From Methylotenera_A sp031422335 (GTDB lineage: Bacteria; Pseudomonadota; Gammaproteobacteria; Burkholderiales; Methylophilaceae), in NCBI GenBank assembly GCA_031422335.1, contig JANOQW010000004.1:1-62518 (forward strand): DNA of 62,518 nt. Reading direction: 5' to 3'. Shown here piece by piece: positions 27,873 through 37,108 of the stretch. The notes under the pieces are model-generated. The model was not told where the DNA came from. It saw nothing but the letters and a program-made list of their open reading frames with translations, and ran no database searches. The position numbers and the translations under genes were made by a program. Position 1 is the first letter of the stretch, and each line of letters opens with the position of its first letter.

Positions 27873-28093
27873 ACTTTTACTCTCTATTAATTTACTGGTT
27901 CTTTTGCTGCGTTTTATTGCAAGCTCGCTTAACTCATTATTATATAACAGTTGCAGCAAAGCTTCTTGTAGTTGATTGTGCAGGCCTACAATTAGTTCTT
28001 CAGCTTGAGCAGTTTTGGCTAACAATTTCACACTACATGCAGAGTTTTAATCGCAGAGTTTTAATCAATGATTATATAGCGGGCATCAATCAC

Positions 28094-28130
28094 ATGCCCT
28101 GCTTGCCAATACCCATGCGGCTCGCAAAGC
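28094..28130 (-). repeat. Palindromic element copy E (intergenic)
   Basis: Minus-strand element copy between ppiD and the tRNA terminator. The arm at 28094 (ATGCCCTGCTTGCC) and the core complement AATACCCATGC are well kept, while the opposite arm is eroded (GGCTCGCAAAGC). Confidence 0.7.
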
Positions 28131-28171
28131 AAGGAAATTAAACCTATTGTATAAAAGCAAAGTTTAAAAAC

Positions 28172-28201
28172 AAAAAAGCGAGCTGTTAGGCTCGCTTTTT
28201 T
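28172..28201 (-). terminator. Terminator of the tRNA transcript
   Basis: A perfect 12-pair stem (AAAAAAGCGAGC with GCTCGCTTTTTT, loop TGTTAG) seven bases beyond the 3' end of tRNA-Asp. Read on the minus strand it ends with a T-run and would close a hupB-tRNA-Val-tRNA-Asp transcript. Confidence 0.9.
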
Positions 28202-28207
28202 AGATGT

Positions 28208-28284
28208 TGGCGGAGTGGACGGGACTCGAACCCGCGACCCCCGGCGTGACAGGCCGGTATTCTAACCAACTGAACTACCACTCC
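28208..28284 (-). tRNA. tRNA-Asp (anticodon GTC)
   Basis: Complete 77-base cloverleaf including an encoded CCA end. The acceptor stem pairs GGAGTGG with CCACTCC, the anticodon loop is CTGTCAC with GTC, and the T loop carries GGTTCGAGTCC. Second in the tRNA-Val/tRNA-Asp pair. Confidence 0.97.
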
Positions 28285-28393
28285 AGTTTTAATACTTTCT
28301 ACTGCTTTTTTCAACTATCACATTAACCAAAATGAAAGAGCGCTAAAAATCTAGCACTCTTAATTATTTTTCGAGGCGATATGTGTTAGTTTT

Positions 28394-28469
28394 TGGTGGG
28401 TGCTAACGGGGTCGAACCGCTGACATTCGCCTTGTAAGGGCGACGCTCTACCAACTGAGCTAAGCACCC
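28394..28469 (-). tRNA. tRNA-Val (anticodon TAC)
   Basis: Complete 76-base cloverleaf including CCA. The acceptor stem pairs GGGTGCT with AGCACCC, the anticodon loop is CTTACAA, and the T arm contains GGTTCGACC. It lies about 100 bases downstream of hupB on the same strand. Confidence 0.97.
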
Positions 28470-28567
28470 TTTTTATCTTATTAAAGCGCTTAATTACCGC
28501 GCTTTAATGAATCAAAAATCCTGCAACTAACTCATCTACTGATTAATCGCTTAACCAGCAAAGACAA

Positions 28568-28840
28568 TTAGTTTACAGCATCTTTAAGCGCTTTACCAGC
28601 CCTAAACTTAGGAGAATTTGCAGCTTTAATTTTTATTGTGGCGCCAGTGCGAGGATTACGGCCATTGCGCGCTTCACGCTTGCCTACGTAAAATGAACCA
28701 AAACCAATCAAAGTGACTAAATCACCTTTTTTTAATGCTTTAGTAATTGCTTCTGTTGTTGCGTCTAAAGAACGGCCAGCCGATGCTTTTGAAACACCTG
28801 CAGCTTTTGCAATTTGGTCAATTAATTCTGATTTGTTCAC
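28568..28840 (-). CDS. hupB: DNA-binding protein HU
   Basis: Small basic histone-like protein that dimerises and bends DNA. It opens MNKSELIDQIAKAAGVSKA, and the DNA-binding signature GFGSFYVGKREARNGRNPRTG is clear; 90 residues is exact for the family. It lies between lon and the tRNA pair, the usual hupB place. Confidence 0.97.
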   Translation of the reverse strand: MNKSELIDQIAKAAGVSKASAGRSLDATTEAITKALKKGDLVTLIGFGSFYVGKREARNGRNPRTGATIKIKAANSPKFRAGKALKDAVN

Positions 28841-28993
28841 GAGTAATCCCCTCTAATGTTATTCAGTAAAATAACAGGGCAAAATTATTAATGTCCTGTT
28901 ATGACTTTATAGCAAGCTACAAAAGGCTCTGTCAAGGCTTTGCGGCTTATTTTGCATAATTATTGAAAATAAACCTATAATCCAGTCCAAAGC

Positions 28994-31480
28994 CTAGTGC
29001 GTCACTGGCACTTTGTCATCTTTTACTGCTTCCGCCGCCTCAGCGACCACAGCCGCAATTTCAACTGGCTTATCTTCTAGCGGTTGCGGTAAGGTTTCTA
29101 AAGCCAACTCTAGCACTTGGTCTATCCATTTTACTGGATGAATTTGCAGGTGGCTTTTAATGTTTTCTGGAATATCCACCAAATCTTTCACGTTAGATTC
29201 TGGAATTAGTACGGTTTTAATACCGCCTCGATGCGCCGCCAATAATTTCTCTTTTAGGCCGCCAATCGGCAACACTTCGCCTCTAAGCGTAATCTCACCC
29301 GTCATCGCTACGTCTGCACGCGCAGGAATGCCCGTTAGCACTGAAACTAAAGCCGTGGTAAGGCCAATGCCTGCGCTTGGTCCATCTTTTGGCGTAGCGC
29401 CCTCAGGCAAGTGAATATGAATGTCTTTTTTCTCGTAAAAATCTTCTGCAATACCCAAACGCTTGGCGCGGCTACGCACCACGCTCATAGCGGCTTGCAC
29501 CGATTCTTGCATCACATCACCTAACTTACCCGTGGTAATGGTTTTGCCTTTGCCAGGTAGCATTACCGCTTCAATCGTTAGCAACTCACCACCTACCGAT
29601 GTCCAAGCCAAGCCTGTGACTTGGCCCACTTGATTTTCTTTAGCGGCTATACCATAGTCATAGCGATATACGCCCAAATATTTATCCAAGTTTTTAGAGT
29701 TCACACTAATTTTTTTAGTGAGTTTTTCATCATCTGTATTTTTTGCTTTTTTGCTACTGGTTTTATTTAGCAACAACTCTTTCACCACTTTGCGACACAC
29801 TTTAGCGATTTCTTGCTCCAGCCTACGCACCCCCGCTTCGCGCGTGTAATAGCGCACCATATCACGCACCACTGCCTCAGGAAGCCCGATTTCACTAGCT
29901 TGCAGCCCATGTGCCTTTAGCTGTTTTGGCAGCAAGTACTTCATGGCAATGTTGATTTTTTCGTCTTCGGTATAACCTGCAAGCCGAATAATTTCCATCC
30001 TATCCAACAATGGCGCTGGAATATTCATGCTGTTAGCCGTCGCCACAAACATCACGTCAGATAAATCGTATTCCACTTCAATGTAGTGGTCAGCAAAAGT
30101 ATGGTTTTGCTCAGGATCAAGCACTTCCAACAAAGCAGATGATGGGTCGCCACGCATGTCTTGACCCATTTTATCCACTTCATCCAGCAAAAATAGTGGA
30201 TTTTTAACAGCAACTTTAGTCATGCTTTGCATGACTTTACCGGGCATTGACCCAATATAAGTACGGCGATGGCCGCGAATCTCTGCTTCATCGCGCACGC
30301 CGCCCAAGGCCATACGCACAAATTTACGATTCACCGCTTTGGCTATGCTTTGTCCAAGCGAGGTTTTACCCACGCCAGGCGGGCCAACCAAGCACAAGAT
30401 TGGGGCTTTGAGTTTGCCCACACGTTGTTGCACCGCCAAATATTCCACAATACGTTCTTTAACTTTTTCCAACCCATAATGATCTGCATCTAAAATATCC
30501 ATGGCAGATTGTAAATCTTTACTGATTTTGGTTTTGCGCTTCCACGGCAGTCCAACTAAAGTATCAATGTAATTGCGTACAACAGAGGCTTCGGCCGACA
30601 TTGGCGACATCATTTTGAGTTTTTTCAGCTCGCCATTTACTTTGGCGTGCGCTTCTTTGCTCATGCCAGAGCTTTTAATGCGCGCTTCCAGCTCATCCAT
30701 CTCGGCGTTTTCATCTTGCTCGCCTAGCTCTTTTTGAATGGCTTTAACTTGCTCATTCAAATAATATTCACGCTGGCTTTTTTCCATTTGACGCTTGACG
30801 CGGCCACGAATACGTTTTTCAACTTGCAGAATATCAATTTCAGATTCCATCAAGTGCAGCAAATGCTCCAAACGCTCAGTCACGCTGAGCATTTCGAGGA
30901 TTTTTTGTTTCTCATCAAGTTTTAATGTCAGGTGCGCAGAAATTGTATCAGCCAAGCGGCCAGCATCATTAATGGTGGCTAGCGAGGCTAAAATTTCTGG
31001 TGGAATTTTTTTGTTGAGCTTCACATATTGGTCAAACTGCGTGAATACCGTACGCATCAACGCTTCGGTTTCACTTTCATCTTCCACTGGGTCGTCAATT
31101 TTTTCTGCTTTGGCCAAAAAGCACTCTTCGGTTTCTACAAATTCAGAAACGCGTACGCGATGTAAACCTTCAACCAGCACTTTCACCGTGCCATCAGGTA
31201 GCTTAAGCATTTGCAATACCGTTGCTAGCGTACCGATTTCATACAAATCATCGGCATCTGGCTCATCTTTATTGGCAGATTTTTGCGCTACCAGTAAGAT
31301 TTGTTTATTGCCGTCAGAGGCAATTTCGAGCGCTTTGACCGATTTGGTGCGGCCAACAAATAGTGGAATAACCAAGTGTGGATACACCACCACATCGCGC
31401 AAGGGTAGTAGCGGCATTAAGCCATGCTGGGCAGAGTGGCTTGGTTGTGATGCGATTTCTGGCAAAGTCTGTTCAATCAT
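28994..31480 (-). CDS. lon: ATP-dependent protease Lon
   Basis: AAA+ serine protease that removes damaged and regulatory proteins. The N-terminal substrate-binding domain (about 20-215) begins LPLLPLRDVVVYPHLVIPLFVGR. The Walker A motif GPPGVGKTS is near residue 365 and Walker B at FLLDEVDK. The catalytic dyad is Ser702 (DGPSAGIG) and Lys745 (GGLKEKLLAA). Length 828 is normal. The acidic/Ala-Val C-terminal tail (about 800-828) is somewhat longer than in E. coli. It is flanked by clpX and hupB as usual. Confidence 0.97.
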   Translation of the reverse strand: MIEQTLPEIASQPSHSAQHGLMPLLPLRDVVVYPHLVIPLFVGRTKSVKALEIASDGNKQILLVAQKSANKDEPDADDLYEIGTLATVLQMLKLPDGTVKVLVEGLHRVRVSEFVETEECFLAKAEKIDDPVEDESETEALMRTVFTQFDQYVKLNKKIPPEILASLATINDAGRLADTISAHLTLKLDEKQKILEMLSVTERLEHLLHLMESEIDILQVEKRIRGRVKRQMEKSQREYYLNEQVKAIQKELGEQDENAEMDELEARIKSSGMSKEAHAKVNGELKKLKMMSPMSAEASVVRNYIDTLVGLPWKRKTKISKDLQSAMDILDADHYGLEKVKERIVEYLAVQQRVGKLKAPILCLVGPPGVGKTSLGQSIAKAVNRKFVRMALGGVRDEAEIRGHRRTYIGSMPGKVMQSMTKVAVKNPLFLLDEVDKMGQDMRGDPSSALLEVLDPEQNHTFADHYIEVEYDLSDVMFVATANSMNIPAPLLDRMEIIRLAGYTEDEKINIAMKYLLPKQLKAHGLQASEIGLPEAVVRDMVRYYTREAGVRRLEQEIAKVCRKVVKELLLNKTSSKKAKNTDDEKLTKKISVNSKNLDKYLGVYRYDYGIAAKENQVGQVTGLAWTSVGGELLTIEAVMLPGKGKTITTGKLGDVMQESVQAAMSVVRSRAKRLGIAEDFYEKKDIHIHLPEGATPKDGPSAGIGLTTALVSVLTGIPARADVAMTGEITLRGEVLPIGGLKEKLLAAHRGGIKTVLIPESNVKDLVDIPENIKSHLQIHPVKWIDQVLELALETLPQPLEDKPVEIAAVVAEAAEAVKDDKVPVTH

Positions 31481-31694
31481 AAAATACTTTCAAATTCACA
31501 CGGATAAATAACCGATGCTTTTAAGTTGGGAACATTCTTTGATAGTTCAAGGGCTAATGACGACTAAATTTAAGCGCCAATAGCTTATAAACACTATAAA
31601 CCAGCTGGCCTAATTTGCAATAGCCAAATAAGGTAATCTTTTAGATTTGAATGATGTCTGAGGATTTGTTGCGTAGCCAGCAAAGCACGCCAAA

Positions 31695-32993
31695 TTAACT
31701 GGCGTTTTCGGCGACTTTTACTGTGTCAGATTTTGGCGCATCTTGATAAATGAGAATTGGTTGCGAATCACCCAAAATAGTACCTTCATCAATCACCACT
31801 TTGCTTAAGTTCTCAATCGATGGCAAGTCGTACATCACCTCTAGCAAGGCGTGCTCCATAATCGAACGCAAACCACGTGCACCAGTTTTGCGCTCTAGCG
31901 CTTTTTTGGCGATGACATGCAAGGCAGATTCTCTAAACTCTAAATCTACACCTTCCATTTTGAACAATTTGATGTATTGCTTAGTCAACGCATTTTTTGG
32001 CTCAGTTAAGATAGTCATTAACGCTGCTTCATCTAGTGTTTCTAGCGTTGCCACCACTGGCAAACGACCAATAAACTCTGGTATTAAACCAAATTTAATC
32101 AAATCTTCTGGCTCTACTTCTTGCAATATTTTGCCAATATCGTTGGCATCTTCTTTGCTTTTTACTTCTGCACCAAAACCAATGCCGCCTTTTTCTGAGC
32201 GTCTGCGGATGACTTTATCAAGGCCATCAAACGCGCCACCACAGATAAACAAGATATTCGTGGTGTCAAGCTGTACGAATTCCTGATTAGGATGCTTACG
32301 GCCACCTTGCGGTGGTACAGAAGCCACGGTGCCTTCGATGAGCTTGAGTAAAGCTTGTTGCACGCCCTCGCCAGATACGTCACGTGTAATGGAGGCATTT
32401 TCTGATTTACGTGAAATTTTATCCACTTCATCGATATAAACAATGCCACGCTGGGCTTTTTCAATGTCGTAATCACATTTTTGCAGCAATTTTTGCATAA
32501 TGTTTTCAACGTCTTCGCCCACATAACCTGCTTCAGTAAGTGTCGTGGCGTCTGCCATCACAAATGGTACATCTAACATGCGCGCCAAGGTTTGCGCTAA
32601 TAAAGTCTTACCTGAGCCAGTTGGGCCAATTAACAATATATTACTTTTTTGAATTTCAACATCATCTTTAACGGTGTTTTGTGAGATGTGATTGTGGCCA
32701 AGACGTTTGTAGTGGTTATACACCGCTACAGATAAGTTCTTTTTAGCTTGGGTTTGACCAATCACATATTGATCTAAAATCGCGCAAATTTCTTGCGGCG
32801 TAGGCAAAGATTTATCGGTAGATTTAATATCGCTAAGACTTTGCACTTCTTCTTTGATGATATCGTTGCATAAATCAACGCATTCATCGCAGATAAATAC
32901 AGAGGGGCCTGCGATGAGTTTTTTGACTTCGTGCTGGCTTTTGCCGCAAAAAGAGCAATAAAGTAATTTTTCACCTTCGGCTTTTGTGGCCAT
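31695..32993 (-). CDS. clpX: ATP-dependent Clp protease ATP-binding subunit ClpX
   Basis: AAA+ unfoldase that feeds substrates to ClpP. The N-terminal zinc domain has Cys13 and Cys16 (CSFC) and the second pair in FICDECVDLC. Walker A GPTGSGKTLLAQ is near residue 125, followed by GYVGEDVENI and FICGGAFDGLDKVI; the IGF loop that docks on ClpP is visible as IGFGAEVKS. Length 432 is normal. It lies 39 bases after clpP. Confidence 0.97.
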   Translation of the reverse strand: MATKAEGEKLLYCSFCGKSQHEVKKLIAGPSVFICDECVDLCNDIIKEEVQSLSDIKSTDKSLPTPQEICAILDQYVIGQTQAKKNLSVAVYNHYKRLGHNHISQNTVKDDVEIQKSNILLIGPTGSGKTLLAQTLARMLDVPFVMADATTLTEAGYVGEDVENIMQKLLQKCDYDIEKAQRGIVYIDEVDKISRKSENASITRDVSGEGVQQALLKLIEGTVASVPPQGGRKHPNQEFVQLDTTNILFICGGAFDGLDKVIRRRSEKGGIGFGAEVKSKEDANDIGKILQEVEPEDLIKFGLIPEFIGRLPVVATLETLDEAALMTILTEPKNALTKQYIKLFKMEGVDLEFRESALHVIAKKALERKTGARGLRSIMEHALLEVMYDLPSIENLSKVVIDEGTILGDSQPILIYQDAPKSDTVKVAENAS

Positions 32994-33032
32994 GTATATC
33001 CTTAAATCTTACTTACTTTTACTTTATCTATA

Positions 33033-33659
33033 CTAGGCTGCTTCAGTGCGCTTAGCAATCACCTTGTCGATCATGCCATATTTAACTGATTCATCCGCGC
33101 TCATAAAATTGTCACGCTCAGTGTCGCGGTCTATCTCTTCTGCACTTCTGCCGGTATGATGAGCCAAAATCGCATTCAGCTTCTCGCGCAAGTACATAAT
33201 TTCTTTGGCTTGAATCTGAATATCAGAAGATTGACCTTGAAAACCGCCAGAAGGTTGATGAATCATCACGCGCGAGTTTGGCAAACTAAAACGTTTACCT
33301 TTAGCGCCTGCAGCCAATAAAAACGCGCCCATGCTAGCAGCTTGGCCAATACACAAGGTGCTGACATCAGGTTTTACAAATTGCATGGTATCGTAAATAG
33401 ACATACCTGCAGTGACTGAGCCACCTGGTGAGTTGATATACAGCGAAATATCTTTATCTGGATTCTCAGCTTCTAAAAACAATAACTGAGCGACAACCAA
33501 GTTAGCCGTCATGTCATTAACTGGGCCGATTAAGAAAATCACGCGCTCTTTAAGTAAGCGCGAATAAATATCGTATGAGCGCTCACCACGGCCACTTTGC
33601 TCGATGACCATTGGAATAAGGCCCAAGCCTTGTGTTTCTATCATATTATTTACGCTCAT
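33033..33659 (-). CDS. clpP: ATP-dependent Clp protease proteolytic subunit
   Basis: Serine peptidase forming the 14-mer degradation chamber. The catalytic Ser109 is in GQAASMGAFLLAAG and His134 in VMIHQPSGGFQGQ; the third member is an Asp about 50 residues later in EEIDRDTERDNFMSADE. Length 208 is standard, with a short propeptide. It lies 16 bases after tig, in the conserved tig-clpP-clpX-lon order. Confidence 0.97.
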   Translation of the reverse strand: MSVNNMIETQGLGLIPMVIEQSGRGERSYDIYSRLLKERVIFLIGPVNDMTANLVVAQLLFLEAENPDKDISLYINSPGGSVTAGMSIYDTMQFVKPDVSTLCIGQAASMGAFLLAAGAKGKRFSLPNSRVMIHQPSGGFQGQSSDIQIQAKEIMYLREKLNAILAHHTGRSAEEIDRDTERDNFMSADESVKYGMIDKVIAKRTEAA

Positions 33660-33675
33660 ATAAAGTTTAGTACGC

Positions 33676-34977
33676 TTAACCAGCCATTAATTCATCAAAT
33701 TTGATTTTTTTTGCTGTCACATTGGCTTTTTCTAGCACCCAGCTCACTACATTCTCCTCAGTAGCTAGCGCTGCTGGCTCGTCTAGGCGTTGCACATCAG
33801 CGTAATACCATTGCACTAATTCTTCTGGCTTTTCATAGCTGTTTGCAAACGTATCCACCACTGCGCGAACTTGGTCTGCGCTAGCTTGCAGATTGTTCGC
33901 ATTAACAATCTCACTCAAAATCAAGCGCAAAGTGGTGCTACGTTTAGCTTGCTCTTCAAACATGGCAGGCGTTAGTTGAATATCTTTGGCTGCCATACCC
34001 CGTTGCTGCAGATTTTGCGCAGTCATTTGTATCATGCGATTGGTTTCAACGCTGATGAGCGTTTTAGGTATGTCTAGTTTTGAATCATCTATTAAAGCTT
34101 GAAAAACGCCCTCTTTTACACGGGCTTTCACGCGTTTTTCTACTTCTTGCTCTAAGCTTAATTTAATTTCTGCGCGCATCACTTTTACATCGCCATCCGC
34201 CACACCTAAACTTTTGGCAAAATCGGCATCAATTTTTGGCAATACAGGTTGCGATACTGCATTAAAAGTCACTTCGTAGCTGACTATTTTGCCAGCCAGT
34301 TGCGCTTGGTTATAATCTTTGGGGTAAGTAATATCAAACTGCTTTACCTCACCTGTTTTAGCGCCAATTAAGGCTTCGTCAAACACAGCAATACGGCCAG
34401 GCTCACCCAACACTAAATCCATGCCTTGGCCGGCGGTATCTTCTACTTGTTGACCGTCAATACTGGCTTTCAGGCTAATATTGACACGATCATCTTTTTT
34501 GGCAGCGCGTTTTACTGGTTCATAGCTAGTGCGTTGCTTCACTAATACTTCGATGGTTTTTTCAACATCGGCTTCGGCTACTTCTAGCGTAGGTTTTTCA
34601 AGTTTTAATTTAGTTAAATCGCCTAACTTTACTTCTGGAAACACTTCAAACGTGGCTACATATTCTAGCTCAGTCGCGGCATCAGCAAACGGCTTATGCT
34701 CGATGTTAGGAAAGCCAGCCACGCGCAATTTATTTTCTTCTACCGCGTCGCCAAAGCTGGTTTCTACCGCTTTAGAATACACTTCATCACGCACTTGATC
34801 GCCATAATGCTGATTGATTAAGCCGATTGGCGCTTTACCTGGACGAAAGCCCGAAAATTTAGCCGTGCGTGAAATTTGTGTAAGGCGTTGTTTAATTTGG
34901 CCTTCTAACGGCGCCAAAGGCACCTTCACGGTCATGCGACGCTCTAAATTACTGATTGTTTCAACAGATGCTGCCAT
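33676..34977 (-). CDS. tig: Trigger factor
   Basis: Ribosome-associated chaperone and prolyl isomerase that meets nascent chains. The ribosome-docking signature FSGFRPGKAPI is in the N-terminal domain (about residues 42-52), an FKBP-type domain lies at about 160-245, and the C-terminal chaperone domain fills the rest. Length 433 is normal. First protein gene of the tig-clpPX-lon block and directly downstream of tRNA-Leu. Confidence 0.96.
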   Translation of the reverse strand: MAASVETISNLERRMTVKVPLAPLEGQIKQRLTQISRTAKFSGFRPGKAPIGLINQHYGDQVRDEVYSKAVETSFGDAVEENKLRVAGFPNIEHKPFADAATELEYVATFEVFPEVKLGDLTKLKLEKPTLEVAEADVEKTIEVLVKQRTSYEPVKRAAKKDDRVNISLKASIDGQQVEDTAGQGMDLVLGEPGRIAVFDEALIGAKTGEVKQFDITYPKDYNQAQLAGKIVSYEVTFNAVSQPVLPKIDADFAKSLGVADGDVKVMRAEIKLSLEQEVEKRVKARVKEGVFQALIDDSKLDIPKTLISVETNRMIQMTAQNLQQRGMAAKDIQLTPAMFEEQAKRSTTLRLILSEIVNANNLQASADQVRAVVDTFANSYEKPEELVQWYYADVQRLDEPAALATEENVVSWVLEKANVTAKKIKFDELMAG

Positions 34978-35060
34978 GTTGCGATTCCTGTATAAATGGT
35001 TTCTAGCTTAGAAAACTGTCTAGCTGTGAAAACTGTTAAATGATATTTAATAATATCTTA

Positions 35061-35145
35061 TGGTGCGAAAGGAGAGACTCGAACTCTCACGCCTTACGGC
35101 GCTGGTACCTAAAACCAGTGCGTCTACCAATTCCGCCACTCTCGC
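35061..35145 (-). tRNA. tRNA-Leu (anticodon TAG)
   Basis: Complete 85-base class II tRNA including CCA. The acceptor stem pairs GCGAGAG with CTTTCGC (one G-T), the anticodon loop TTTAGGT holds TAG, and a variable arm GCGCCGTAAGGCGT is present, as expected for leucine. It lies 83 bases upstream of tig on the same strand. Confidence 0.96.
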
Positions 35146-35336
35146 ATTTAATTTGGCATTGCTACCAAAATCAATAAGTCGAACATTGTATCTCAACTTT
35201 AACGCTTTTGATAAGTAAAAGCTTGCATCAAGGCACAAAACTTTGTATGTATCGCTTTTTATCTGGACGTTTACATTGACAAGCACGCCACACAAATAGC
35301 AAGATATAGCCTAGACTATACAATTAAAGAAAAGTT

Positions 35337-35597
35337 ATGCCAAACACAATGACAAATTCAATTAACAGTAATGAAACCAATATGCTACGCGCCGAACTTG
35401 AGCTGCTGATGAAAGAGCGCGAAAATTTGCTGATTATTGCAGGCGCATCGGCTGGCCTGATTGCTGAGCTAAATACGCACGACTTGCCAGTTCGCACTGT
35501 AGAGGCGGCAGATTTACTGGCGACGACGATTAATAAGTTATCTGAAGAAACGCTGCAAGACGCGCTGAATTCTGTGCACGCCAGCATTGAACGCTAA
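35337..35597 (+). CDS. Small conserved-looking protein of unknown function
   Basis: 86 residues, soluble, mostly predicted alpha-helical, with a regular heptad-like stretch MLRAELELLMKERENLL and a Leu/Ala-rich second half. No signal peptide, membrane span, cysteine cluster or recognised domain. A good start at 35337 is preceded by AAAGAAAAG. It lies alone between tRNA-Leu (divergent) and the RND operon, 78 bases before the next start. I do not recognise it. Confidence 0.6.
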   Translation: MPNTMTNSINSNETNMLRAELELLMKERENLLIIAGASAGLIAELNTHDLPVRTVEAADLLATTINKLSEETLQDALNSVHASIER

Positions 35598-35639
35598 TAT
35601 TTAATCTTTTAAAGCTACTTTAAACCTCATTAACCTAGC

Positions 35640-35677
35640 ATGCCTGCAACCCGCATGGATACTGCCTTCCAAGCCAT
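35640..35677 (+). repeat. Palindromic element copy F (at a gene start)
   Basis: Element copy with core GCATGGATACT, left arm ATGCCTGCAACCC and right arm GCCTTCCAAGCCAT. It sits immediately before the outer-membrane efflux gene; its last bases overlap the chosen ATG at 35676. Reading through it would add 12 residues to that protein. Confidence 0.7.
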
Positions 35678-37100
35678 GTCAAAACCACACGCATTTAAAA
35701 ACATGATTATTTGCTTGCTTGCTGCTAGCTTATTGCTAGGCTGCGCCAAAGAAAAGTATGTGGCCAAACCTATTAGCCCAGCTCAAACCAGCGCTAAAAT
35801 TTTAGCCAAAGACCCATTGAGTACAGACTTTAAAGCCTTTTTAATTAAGCAAGGCTATAAAGAAACTGAGTTACCTTTTGCTAGCTGGGGCATTAACGAA
35901 CTGACTGCCAGCGCGCTTTATCATCATACGAAATTAAATGTTGCTAAAGCGCAATTAGCATTGGCTAAGGCTCAGCTAGAAACCGCTGGCCAAAAACAAA
36001 ACCCTACGCTTGGCGGCAGCTTAGCGCGCAGCAATCAAGCCAACGGCGATATTCGGCCGTGGGCGTATGGTTTAAATGTAGAAATTCCGATTGATACTGC
36101 TGGCAAGCGGCAGATAAGAATCGACGAGGCGCAACATTTATATGAGGTAGCGCGCATTGATGTGGCGGATAGCGCATGGCAATTGCGCAGCCAAATTGCC
36201 AAAGATTTATTGCTTTATGATCAAAATATCGCCCAGCAAAAGCTGTTGCAATTAGAGGTGGATAAATATGCAGAAATTATCAATATGCTGGAAAAACGCG
36301 TGGCGGTTGGCATGTTGTCAAATACTGAAGTCATTGCTAGCAAACTTTTGTTGCAAGCAAAAACAAATGCTTTGGCTGCTGAGCAAGCTAAAGGACAAGC
36401 AATTATCGCCAGCTTGGCTGCTGATGCAGGGCTAACCTTAGAAAAATTCAATCAAATTTCAATACGTGCCTTAGAAACTGAAAGTATGCTGGCAAAACAA
36501 ATACAAACTTTGACCCCTGAAGCGTTTAAAAGCTTGCAAGAAAAAGCTTTGCTTAATCGTTTAGATATTCGACGTGGCTTAGAAAAGTACGCTACGGCCG
36601 AAGCCAAAATAAAACTAGAAATCGCCAAACAAACGCCCGATATTTCGATTACACCAGGCTTTATTTTTGATTTTGGCGATAAAATTTGGTCTTTAGGCTT
36701 TTCAAGTTTGCTCAATTTACTCAATAAAAATCAAACCTTAATTGCAGAGGCAACACAGTTACGTGAGATTGAAGGTGCCCAGTTTGAGGCGCTGCAAGCT
36801 AAAATAATAGGCGATTTAAGTATTGCCAATGCGCACTTTGTGGCGGCACAGCAAAATTTGGCTAAAGCCAAGCAGCAGCAAGCTGCGCAGCAAGCCTATA
36901 TGCAAAAATTAAACAAGCAATTTGCTGCAGGTGCGTTAGATCGACTTGCGTTATCGCAAGCTGCACTGCTTGCGCAATTAGCAGATGCGCAATTGCAATC
37001 CAGTGAGTTTGCGGTGCTAAGTGCTGCAAACGAGATTGAAGATGTGATGCAGCATCCTATATTTGACGAGTCTAAAGATGTTGGTGAATTGATTAAGTGA
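35676..37100 (+). CDS. Outer-membrane efflux lipoprotein (TolC/OMF family)
   Basis: Trimeric outer-membrane channel component of an RND efflux pump. From the ATG at 35676 it has 474 residues; the N terminus is a lipoprotein signal with lipobox LLLGC (Cys23). Two OEP-type repeats of long Ala/Leu/Gln-rich helices (about 85-260 and 290-465) give the TolC-like fold. The frame is open from 35640, but those first 12 codons are a repeat copy, so I prefer the internal start. First gene of a three-gene operon; the membrane-fusion gene starts eight bases after it. Confidence 0.85.
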   Translation: MSKPHAFKNMIICLLAASLLLGCAKEKYVAKPISPAQTSAKILAKDPLSTDFKAFLIKQGYKETELPFASWGINELTASALYHHTKLNVAKAQLALAKAQLETAGQKQNPTLGGSLARSNQANGDIRPWAYGLNVEIPIDTAGKRQIRIDEAQHLYEVARIDVADSAWQLRSQIAKDLLLYDQNIAQQKLLQLEVDKYAEIINMLEKRVAVGMLSNTEVIASKLLLQAKTNALAAEQAKGQAIIASLAADAGLTLEKFNQISIRALETESMLAKQIQTLTPEAFKSLQEKALLNRLDIRRGLEKYATAEAKIKLEIAKQTPDISITPGFIFDFGDKIWSLGFSSLLNLLNKNQTLIAEATQLREIEGAQFEALQAKIIGDLSIANAHFVAAQQNLAKAKQQQAAQQAYMQKLNKQFAAGALDRLALSQAALLAQLADAQLQSSEFAVLSAANEIEDVMQHPIFDESKDVGELIK

Positions 37101-37108
37101 GCAAGTAA

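Noticed and set aside
30795..31511. 238-codon frame opposite lon
   Set aside because: Serine-rich shadow of a clearly real gene.
35047..35295. 82-codon frame across tRNA-Leu
   Set aside because: Overlaps the tRNA and has no ribosome-binding site or family likeness.
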